Position numbers and translations under genes: made by a program
Part shown: in pieces, positions 40,160 to 49,099 of the stretch
Layout: every line of letters starts with the position of its first letter
Position numbering within the stretch: position 1 is the first letter of the stretch
DNA from: Climacium dendroides
Lineage: Eukaryota > Streptophyta > Bryopsida > Hypnales > Climaciaceae
Assembly: GCA_950106755.1 (NCBI GenBank)
Contig: OX467086.1
Coordinates: 18,370,001-18,434,000, forward strand
Length of the DNA stretch: 64,000 nucleotides
Direction: 5' to 3'
The notes under the pieces: generated by a model
Databases searched by the model: none
The model's input: only the letters and a program-made list of their open reading frames with translations
Told to the model about the DNA's origin: nothing

Positions 40160-40875
40160 TGCTTATATGGCTTATACATAGCATAAAGAAGCTTTGAAGT
40201 TTTTATGAAAGCAAGAAAAAATTGTACAAATTAGATGTATACCTCCTAAGCCAGAGCAAAGAATACAATACAATGTCATGAATGAAAATTAAAAAACCTT
40301 TATACAAAATGAAGAAGTGATAACATATACGTAACTAATACTTCCTAATGAAAGTTTCACTTGTAACTTCAACTTTTAGTTGAAACCAAAGGTTTGACTA
40401 TAAGTTGAGTGATAAGATAGAAGTAACTAGTACTTCAAAATACAAGTCTTATTGTATGGTTCCACTTTTACTTTGAACTGCAAGTTTTATTTTTAAAAGA
40501 ACATAAAGACATGAAATTCAATTAAGCATTACATCCAAACACATTTATAGGTTTGAGTTGGAGGTTTTATTCTTTACTTTTATTTTGGAATGGGGTTTTA
40601 ATTTTTACTTTTAATTTGAATTGAAAGTTTTACTAACCCTTTTACTTTAAATTGGACTTCTAATTTTTACTAAACATTCAAATTAGAGGTTTTACTTTTA
40701 TTTTTATTTTGAGTTGGAAATTATATTTTTATTTATTTATTTAATGAGTAAGAGGTTAAAACTATATATAATGAATTGCACATTCATATTGAAGTCCCTA
40801 CACCTATATTGAATTTAGGTGAATATGTGAATTGTAGTTTTAACTAAAATTATCATTTGTTCTTCTTGTTTAGTG
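40160..40875. other. AT-rich DNA, no gene seen
   Basis: T-rich and A-rich stretches with recurring TTTACTTTTA/GTTTTAC words lie between the inverted ORF1 copy and the CACTA-ended MITE. No coding or structured feature was supported. Confidence 0.5.
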
Positions 40876-41376
40876 CACTACACTAAAATTGGTAAATAGT
40901 GTTGGGTGATAATTAGTGTTGTTCCATGTTTTTTACCCCCAACATTATTTTTCAACTTATGTGTAAATAGTGTTGGGGCACTTAATTGCTGTCATAAAAA
41001 TCTGTCCCTTCCCTGTAAAACTGTAATTTTTGCCCTCCGCCGTAAAAATCTGTCTCTTCCCTACAAAATTGTAATTATTGCCTCCCGCCGTGAAAATCTA
41101 TCCCTTTCCAAGAAAACTGTAATTTTTGCCTCTCACTGCAAAAATCTGTCCCTTCCCTGCAAAACTGTAATTTTAGCCTCCCGTCATGAAAATTTGTCCT
41201 TTCTGTGCCTTCCGCCGTGAAAATCTGTCCCTTTCCTAGAAAACTGTAATTTACTATAGAGCTAAAATAGTGTTAGAATGGGGTAATTTTCATCTAACAC
41301 TAACCTTGCAAATCACAATTAGTGTTAGTGTTGACAATTAGTGTTGCCAACACTATTTACCAATTTTAGTGTAGTG
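40876..41376. mobile_element. 501-bp MITE with 30-bp CACTA inverted ends
   Basis: CACTACACTAAAATTGGTAA at 40876 is matched by its exact reverse complement ending at 41376, and the inverted repeat runs for about 30 bases. The CACTA start suggests an En/Spm-type non-autonomous element. A convincing 3-bp target duplication is not seen (GTG left, AAA right). The interior is a 48-bp tandem repeat. Confidence 0.75.
40996..41253. repeat. 48-bp minisatellite inside the MITE
   Basis: Units start at about 40996, 41044, 41092, 41140 and 41188, with a shortened last one near 41219. Core words are TCTGTCCCTTCC, AAACTGTAATTTTTGCC and CCGCCGT. Since 48 is divisible by 3, it gives a repeating 16-residue frame on +, which I regard as an artefact rather than a gene. 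Confidence 0.9.
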
Positions 41377-41442
41377 AAAATTACTTCACAGAAAATAACA
41401 AGATGACGAATACATGGGAACAAGGAGCACACAAAATACAAG

Positions 41443-42650
41443 ATGAAGAAGATGATTATATATATTCCGAAAGTAGTTCATGATCTCTATAAACAAGTAC
41501 ATGATCTTCGTGCACTTGTGCCACATCCACAAGGTGATTCTACTTGTGGGAAAAGAGCAAACATTGTGAGAGGAAGAAGAGAAGCACATAATTGTTTTTT
41601 ACTGAAGGGCTATTTTGTAGAGGACTCAATTTATGATGCAAGGCTGTTTTGTCAAAGGTTTTGTATGTCAAGGTGATTGTTTTTAAAATTGGTAGAAAGT
41701 GTTGAAAACCATAATAGTTACTTTGTGCAAAAAAAGATGCAACAGGTACATTGGACTTAAGTAGTCTCCAAAAATGTACAAACGTGATGAAGGTGCTAGT
41801 TTATGGTGTCTCAATAGATGCCACTAATGAATATGTTCACATGGCATTGGTACATCTATGAAGGCTTTGAACATTTGTGTAAGCAATCAGAGAAGTATTT
41901 GAAAGCACGTACTTGAAGCAGCCAACGAAAGAAGACATTGGAAAGCAAGTACAAATTAATGAAGCACGGGGTTGGCCAGGTATGTTTGCATCATTGAATT
42001 GCATGCACTATGAGTGGAAGAATTGTCCCATAGCGTGGCAAGGTTCTTATCAAGACAAAGATGGTTTAAAATCTATAATATTAGAAGCAATAGCTAATCA
42101 AAGTCTATGGATTTGGCATGCCTACTTTGGATTACCCGGTTCGCATAATGACATAAATGTTCTGCATCGAAGTCCACTAGTAGCCAATTTTTTGAGGGGT
42201 GAATCCCAAGGTATGACATTTGAAGTCAATGGTCATCAATATCCAAGGTACTACCTCTTAACAGATGGAATCTATCCTAAGTGGAGTATCTTTGTCCAAA
42301 GCATTCATGATCCCTAAGGCAAAAAACAACAACACTATGCAAAGATGCATGAAGCTACTCGCAAAGACGTGGAGCGTTGTTTTGGTGTTCTACAAGCAAG
42401 ATGGGGGATAATTCAAAATCCAAGTCGACAATGGGATGTGGGTGTCATAAATGATATTTTGATGGCATGTGTCATCATGCACAATATGATAATTGAAGAT
42501 GAACAAGACGAAAATTTGGAGCCTATTAATGCAACTGTGGAGATGCCACCTTTAAGATGCGGCTTAACATTTGAAGATTTTCTAAGTGAATTTGAAAAAA
42601 TTCACGATACAGATAAACATTACACACTTAGGAATGACCTCATGGCATAG
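41443..42650 (+). pseudogene. Dead PIF/Harbinger DDE transposase
   Basis: The N-terminal part (VRGRREAHNCFLLKGYFVED) is followed by a stretch with stops and frame breaks (41675-41912). The nuclease core comes next (ARGWPGMFASLNCMHYEWKN, LEAIANQSLWIWHAYFGLPG, SHNDINVLHRSPLVANFL, LLTDGIYPKW) and then the C-terminus (ATRKDVERCFGVLQARWGII, HNMIIEDE). The first catalytic Asp (usual xDCMHxEWKN) is Asn at 41997-41999. The second Asp (SHNDIN) and Glu (DVER) remain. A CAA-to-TAA stop sits at 42315. It may be the partner of the nearby ORF1 pseudogenes. Confidence 0.9.
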
Positions 42651-42659
42651 TCGTTATAT

Positions 42660-42784
42660 TAGACAAGTTACTATTCATTTCTTGTCCTGTAGGACGAGAT
42701 ACTATTCATCAAATGTACCTCTCAAGTACATTTGATGAATAGTGACTCATCCTACAGGACGAAAAATGAATAGTAACTTGTCTA
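42660..42784. repeat. 59-bp inverted repeat (foldback) after the transposase
   Basis: Arms 42660-42718 and 42726-42784 match at 54 of 59 positions around a 7-base loop. It begins 10 bases after the transposase stop codon. It may be a foldback insertion, a terminal structure of the element or a hairpin in its 3' UTR. Confidence 0.9.
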
Positions 42785-42789
42785 GTATG

Positions 42790-43795
42790 ACAACCATGCC
42801 TCATGGAACATTTATGGACATTAAAAGGAGGATCTTAGGACTTTAAAATATATGTATTTATAATAGTGCTTCATATTGGGCTTACAATTGAAGGTATATA
42901 TTGGTTATGTTAGTAGTTATAGGAGTTTGAACCTTCTTAGAATTGTGTTGACCTTTGGCATTTTCTATTTGAATTGCTATTATTGTTGGCTTATATATGT
43001 ATTTCTTTATATTTCTAAGGATTTTTTATTTGTGAATTGCTAAGTCCAGGAAGTGTAAGGTTTTTAGTTGACTAGAAAATGATTTGGAGAGACATTGAAA
43101 GCATTTTTTTATGCATTTATTGGTAGTTGACCTTTCATTAAGAGTTATGAAGTGTACCTTATTGATTGTGGTTTTCAATGATTGTGTTTGTATTCATGTG
43201 AATGAGAAGTTAATTTAGAAAATGAATCACAAAACATAGGAAATTAGTATATGTTTGAAAGTTGTAGCTCTTTGTTTTAACATTGAATTTATTTATTTTT
43301 TAAATGGCATTTCCTAAATTTGAGTTTAACTAAAGGAATGAGGTCATGTAATGTAGTTTCTACATTGATAGGAATTGTGGAAACATTTGTAATATTCGAC
43401 ATCTAATAGCACTTTGAACCATGGATGAATTTTCAATTTCTATTTTTTAAAATTCTACAGTCACCACTAAAATTGAATTTACTTATTACTCTTTTTTGAT
43501 TTTGAAAAAGAATTTTCCATTTGATTTGATTTTGGGGACCTTTTTTTAATGATGAAAAACAAAATTGTCCACCAAAAAATTTAAAATTCTTTAGAAGAGT
43601 CCTACACAACAAATTTCATGGTTTATTTACTGAGTGCACCCTTATAATTAATTTGGAACCTCATTAGCAAATATGAATTCAAAATTAGCAAAGTCAATCA
43701 TGTGTTAAAAAAATAAATTAGAACTCCATTGAGTGGAACTGGTTGAACAAGGGGGGCATTCCATCCAAGCCTAGAAAAATGAATAAATGAATAAA
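42790..43795. other. AT-rich DNA, no gene seen
   Basis: Downstream flank of the transposase pseudogene. No coding frame or clear repeat was recognised before the minisatellite. Confidence 0.5.
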
Positions 43796-44087
43796 TTTTA
43801 AAAATAAATTTAAAAAATAAATTTTAAAAATAAATTTTAAAAATAAATTTTAAAAATAAATTTTAAAAATAAATTTTAAAAATAAATTTTAAAAATAAAT
43901 TTTAAAAATAAATTTTAAAAATAAATTTTAAAAATAAATTTTAAAAATAAATTTTAAAAATAAATTTTAAAAATAAATTTTAAAAATAAATTTTAAAAAT
44001 AAATTTTAAAAATAAATTTTAAAAATAAAATTTTAAAATAAATGTAAAAAATAAATGTAAAAAATAAATGTAAAAATTTAAAATTTA
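43796..44087. repeat. 13-bp minisatellite AAAAATAAATTTT, about 18 units
   Basis: The unit repeats almost without change from about 43800 to 44030. It then passes into AAATAAATGTAA-type units. It is extremely AT-rich, with bending and base-unpairing potential similar to matrix-attachment DNA. Confidence 0.95.
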
Positions 44088-44200
44088 AATTTAAATGAAT
44101 TTTTAAAATGATAACTCAAAGCCAAATCCATCCCAAGCCCGTCCTATTTATTCACAGTAACTGACTCAACAGTATTTAATGTGTCGATGAGGTTGGGGGT

Positions 44201-44320
44201 ATGGCCTCTTAAGAGGCCATGGGTGGGGAAAGCTAGGTGGCCTGGCTGCCAAAGCCGCCCAAGACCCATGTTTTTTAGGTCAAGGTCGCCTGCAATTTGC
44301 AGGACGGGTGGCCTTGCTCT
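44201..44320. mobile_element. Right part of a MITE abutting the next element
   Basis: The end GGGTGGCCTTGCTC followed by TAA at 44320-44322 is a variant of the right terminus of the 30.5-kb MITE. Its left end was not found. The segment starts with a perfect 20-bp palindrome (44201-44220). It shares its TAA with the element that begins at 44323. Confidence 0.45.
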
Positions 44321-44322
44321 AA

Positions 44323-45110
44323 GAGCATCCCCACCCGTCTTGCAAAATTTGGCTGGCATTTTGCCAGTCCATCCACTTTTGCAAGCCGGGTGGTGCTGTG
44401 CACCCCACCCATGACCTGTTAACAGGTCGAGTGAATTGAGCAACAAGGGAAGAAATAAAAAACTTTAAGGTGAAAAAATTTTGAATTGTGAAGTAGTGAA
44501 ATGTTCTGAATGTGAACAATTGAAGGTTCAAAAATGTATTGATTGATTTTAATTTCAATTCTAATCAATTTCAATGTGAATTTGTACCGATCAATTTGAA
44601 TTTGAATCTTTGATCAATCAATTTTCAGTGGGGCAATTCCAATCAATTTCAATTTGATCAAATCCGATCAAACCTGGTCAATTTCAATTTGATCAAATCC
44701 GATCAAACCTGGTCAATTTCAATATAGATGAATTTCAGTTCCGAGCAATTTCAATTCTGATAAGTTTAATTCTAATCCGTTTCAATTCCGATCAGATTAA
44801 TTCTGATCAATTTCAATTTAATCTCCATAATTTATTGTTACCCTGCCAATCCGACTTGAAAATTCAATAAAATACTGAAGGAGGTGAAACGAGGTGTCGC
44901 GCAACATACGGAAAGACAAAACATTTTGTCCCTTGTTGTTTTGCAAGCCAAATTTCAGGCTTGCAAAACCACCCCAATTTGCAAGCCAAGCCCGACTTGC
45001 AAGTCCTCCCTTCTAACAAGTCATCCGTTTTGCAAGACGGGTGGGGGCACTTTTGCAAGCCGCAGTGGACAAGCCATCCGTTTTGCAAGACGGGACGGGT
45101 GGGGATGCTC
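44323..45110. mobile_element. 788-bp PIF/Harbinger-type MITE, TAA target duplication
   Basis: The left end GAGCATCCCCACCCGTCTTG and the reverse-complemented right end GAGCATCCCCACCCGTCCCG are flanked by TAA at 44320-44322 and 45111-45113. The interior carries a perfect palindrome at 44413-44428, and a 35-bp tandem pair (44644-44713) with GATCAAATCCGATCAAACC words. Near the right end are repeated subterminal TCATCCGTTTTGCAAGAC words, as in the 30.5-kb element. Confidence 0.8.
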
Positions 45111-45114
45111 TAAG

Positions 45115-46134
45115 TTAGTTGATATACCAACGATGTCAGTTGTCACAGACTGTGAACATGAATAGCATTGTTTCAATACACTCATCAAATGGATCCCTGC
45201 CAGGGTCGAAATTAACCAGAAGTGACAGAATTGTGGAAAGTGGAAGCCTGAACTGAGAAAGCGAACCCCCAAATTGGGAGTTATTAGTTTAGCAGTTTTG
45301 AATAGGGCACATGGAAACTTTCCTTGCTCACAATTTTATTTCTTTTACGATCAACACGTCATGCTCTACATTGATTCTACAGTAGGGATATAAAATCTGG
45401 CTCCATCTGAATTCTATTTTGAGAATGGGGTCAATCGAACTGGTCACTATGAAAGTCCGTCTTACCCATGAATTCATGGAGAGTTGTGATCGTTTGATTG
45501 GTATACATGTAAGCCCACTGCAGTAGAAATTCGATGTCATGACGGGATTGCAGCAGAAAATGCTGTTGTTAGAAACCAAATAATGTGAAATGAATGAGGG
45601 CATGATTTTCATGGTGTGTACCCACACCACGCACTTGGCAGTGTTCGTATAAAATCTTTTATTAGTGTCATAACTGCAGGTCCAAGGATATCGCAGACAG
45701 GCTGGTTTTGGACATTCAGAGGACTGTAGCAGCAGCTTCGATGCCGAGATTTGTGGTTGGTATCGATCCACGGAACACGACGACGAAGCTTTTCATTTAG
45801 TAGAAGTTGACAGCTACTTCTTCAATGCTCATGTGATAATTGGGTGATACTTGGTGGTATCTATATGAACCTAGGTGATACGTGAGCAAAATTTGGCTAC
45901 TGGCTTTACAATACAGCAGAAATCCAGCTGTTTCGTAAGAGAAATCGTAAATTTCCTTTACAAAGAAAATAGCCTTAGCGTTTTCTATGTTGCAAAGTGG
46001 CGGAAATTCGTGAAAAACAACAAGACTAGCTTTTTGGTTGCTGGATGCGATACTTGTGGCGGCGGGTTTCAGGGTTTTATAAAACTTTTCACACTTTAAC
46101 AAAGCACGCCACTTCGATTCTTCTGAGCTTGGAA
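45115..46134. other. Flank upstream of the SAM-PRXL2 gene
   Basis: The longest - strand frames here start with GTG and lack conserved motifs, so I do not call them. The right part should include the promoter and leader of the SAM-PRXL2 gene. Confidence 0.45.
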
Positions 46135-46236
46135 ATGGAAGAAGCCTTGTTTCTGATGAATTTTGATGTACGAAGACTCGTAAGCAAGTGGATTGCCAGT
46201 GAGAGGTTGAAGAAGTTCATTGCAAGAGGAATGTGA
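46135..46236 (+). promoter_or_regulatory. 33-codon upstream ORF in the SAM-PRXL2 leader
   Basis: An ATG at 46135 opens MEEALFLMNFDVRRLVSKWI and ends in TGA at 46234-46236, 50 bases before the main ATG and in another frame register. If the leader includes it, it could lower translation of the main ORF. Whether the transcript starts upstream of it cannot be seen from the sequence. Confidence 0.4.
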
Positions 46237-46286
46237 AATCGAGGTCAAGGACATTGCACTTCCTGTGAAGGGATTGGTGTCTTGAA

Positions 46287-48890
46287 ATGGCATCGTATTC
46301 GCTGCTGGAGTTTTTAGGGGCTGGCAGTTTGAAGGACATGGGCGGGAAATTGGCAGAAGATGGTTGGGACGATGTGCCCACGCTTAAAGTGATCGGCACC
46401 GAAGACATGGAAACCCTCGCCCTCACTAACGCACAACGAGTAAGCGTTTCACCGATTTCATGTTTTGGTTTCGTCTTCTTAATGCACACGATCATCACGC
46501 TTCTGTCTCAGAACTGTTGCTAACTAGAGATTGCGTTGCATTGCATTAAATTGTTAGTACCTCCTTCGCAAGACTGGTAAAGGGAAAGCATGAGCAACTT
46601 CGACTGATGTTTATTGCCACACCATCTTTTGTTTTATTATGTTCAATGGACGAGGTAGTAGATCCAACGATTATATCAAAGCTTGTAAATTTGGCAGCTT
46701 GAGATATTCAGCTCCAGCTTGTTGTTTGTCCCAGTAAACCCTTGCATTCGGGGTGCTCCAGAACTTACGGGCATTTGCAATTTTCTCGAACACTGAGTTT
46801 TTCATTTTAGAAATTTGGAATACAGACCACCTTCCTACTCATTTTGATTAGTACCCACACGTTGTGCAGGCAAAGCCGTGACATTCTAGTGCTGTTAGTA
46901 TCTTCTAAATCTTTCCATTGCTATTCTTTCAGGATGCCCTAGAACTGCGAATCTACCTCCACAACCGCTCCCTGATGAAATACGCAGACAGGTTGGAATC
47001 ATCACGCCTAGGTCTGATCGACTTAATAAACATGAAGCCCTCAGACCTATCCTCCAAGTTTCGTATGCGCAAGACTCACGTTGCCAAGTTCGTCAACACA
47101 ACCATCTCTAGTGGCATTCAAATGCCCCCCGACCTCCTCTCCTCCACCAGTCGACGACGCCGAAGACCCCCTGCAGACCCGAATTCACCTGAAATCAAAA
47201 GACCACTCTTGAAACCTACCCTCCCCTTTGCACTTCACAAGTCTATCTTGAGCGATGACTCGTCCTTCGGCAGTGCTCATGATTCTCCTGCTCGGAAGAC
47301 GAATGCATCCACCTTGCGATATGAATTGCCTAGTTTTTTGAGACCTGTGGATGCGGGAGAGCCGAATGCTCCCAAGGGAGTGTTCGCAGCGACGTCGAGT
47401 TCGCGGAGGATGTGTGGGTTGGTCAAGGCGCCGAGTGCAGAGAATGTGGCGAAGTTATCGGTGTTGGAGAGAGTTTCGTTGAGACCGTTGGCACCGGATC
47501 ACAGGAATGGGGTGGAGGTGGATACGTTGAAGGGCGTGAGGAAGGTGCAACCGTTCAAAGCGGCAGAGCTTTGGGCTTATAAGGCCACGCTGTTCTTTTG
47601 CATCCGGCGACCTGGGTACGTAATTTGTTACACTTCAGAAGTTCTTCTTAGAGAGTTAAAACAAAACCTGTCCCTTCACTGAAATTTGTTCCCTGTAAGT
47701 TCAAAATAAATCATTTACACTTTGATTTTGCAAGTTTCCAATTTGTGCATTGGTATGTATTTCACTCCATTTCCTAAACAACTTTAGAAGCTGGATGAAT
47801 TCATTGTAAACTTTTGTCTTTTTTTTATACCTTCAATGTTTGGATTGATCCAAGTTTGGAAGGGTTCGACTAGCCTAGTACGATATACGGTGCATTCCAG
47901 TTAATTGCCAAATTCGCTTATTTTTAGGAGGTCGATGCAAAAACACTCGAGATGGACTTAATAGTTTGGGAATTAGACGTTTAGCCTTGTAACTGCGTTG
48001 AGATTTCTAAATCTTAGGGTAGCAATTTGTTGCATTGGTGATTTGGAACCACGTACTAGAGTACTCAAATGGAGCCTTGTTCTGAAAATAGCACATACAG
48101 ATGTTGTGAGTAATTGTACATGTTTTGCAAGCAGCAAAGGATGTACCTTTTACTCGAGCAAGCTTCAGATCTACGTTACATAGCATAATTGCAATGAGGA
48201 CGCTATGATCTCCCCATCTCGGGTGATTCCATGGTGAAGAATGCATACCTTGCGAAACTTGTGACAAAATAGATAAACGACAGAGAGGAGTGGCTATAAC
48301 TTACATCGCAGCTCCTCCGACTGCCTGTAGCAAAAAAAATCCTTTTAGCGGAATAATTTTCTTTCCTTTTCCGATGACGGAACTGATTAGAAGGCCTCAG
48401 GCTTGAGATTATGGACCTGATCATGGCTTGCAGGTGCGTGATGTGTCGAGCGGAAGCCCACCAGCTCTTTGCCCGGAAGCCCATCTTTGATGCGTTAGGC
48501 ATTCAGCTGGTGGCCGTGCTGCTGGAGGATCTGGACGAGGAGGTTTGGGCGTTTTGGCCTCGCTATTGGGCAGGCGTGGTGGTCCTGGACGAGAAGCGAG
48601 ATTTCTTCAGGGCGCTGGGAGGAGGCAAACTGATGAAAGACAACCTCTTCACTGGGTTTCTTTGGAATCCCATAGCGCGTTTCAACTTCAAGCGAGCCTT
48701 GAAAACGGGCGTCAAGTACAATGCGAAAGGAGAAGGGTGGATCAAGGGAGGTCTCTTCGTTGTCCGGCGTGGGAAAGGGGGAGTGGCGTACCAGTTTACT
48801 GAGAAAAACTTGGGGGATTGGGCGCCCTTGGACGAAGTTCTGCAAGTTTGTCGTATCATTAATGAGGTCAGTCAGCACCTTCCCATATAA
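46287..48890 (+). CDS. SAM-domain/PRXL2 (FAM213-type) thioredoxin-fold fusion protein
   Basis: Exons 46287-46439, 46933-47615 and 48434-48890 join through GT-AG introns to 430 aa. Residues 3-60 look like a SAM domain (LLEFLGAGSLKDMGGKLAED, ALTNAQRDALELRIYL). A second SAM-like segment follows at about 63-105. A basic Ser/Pro linker leads to a PRXL2/FAM213 (AhpC/TSA-like) domain: VQPFKAAELW, the redox motif CVMC at residues 280-283 in the RRPGCVMCRAEA block, then FDALGIQLVAV, GEGWIKGGLFVV and YQFTEKNLGDW. The redox domain resembles animal PRXL2A (FAM213A). SAM domains usually mediate self-association or partner binding, so this could be a redox protein recruited to a complex. The exon 2/3 junction falls just before the CVMC Cys. 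An AATAAA polyadenylation signal lies at 49002. Confidence 0.9.
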
Positions 48891-49001
48891 CGTCGGTACA
48901 GTATTCCACTACTTCGGCACTTTTAGGAGGCTTTGAGGAAACTTTCAGCTTTCAGTAAATCTATACTCGTCCTAATTTTCAAGCTTTGTGTAGATGAATG
49001 T

Positions 49002-49007
49002 AATAAA
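49002..49007 (+). terminator. Likely polyadenylation signal of the SAM-PRXL2 gene
   Basis: AATAAA lies 112 bases after the stop codon, and TGTGTTG-rich DNA follows at about 49060-49080. This fits a plant 3' end. Confidence 0.5.
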
Positions 49008-49099
49008 AATTGGTGTTGGAATCGTGCCAATTTAACAAATTGACCTCTCATTTTCTCCATTTTGTGTTGTGTTGTGTCTATGAGTGTCTGTTGGATTGA

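Noticed and set aside
40906..41220. A 104-codon + frame with repeated KNLSLPCKTVIFA-type units
   Set aside because: It is the translation of a 48-bp minisatellite inside a MITE. The periodicity comes from 48 being a multiple of three, and there is no start context or conservation.
45328..45771. A 147-codon - strand frame upstream of the SAM-PRXL2 gene
   Set aside because: It starts with GTG, has no conserved motif and has the composition of the flank. It is probably chance.
48495..48878. A long - strand frame opposite the PRXL2 exon
   Set aside because: It is the antisense shadow of a well-supported coding exon.
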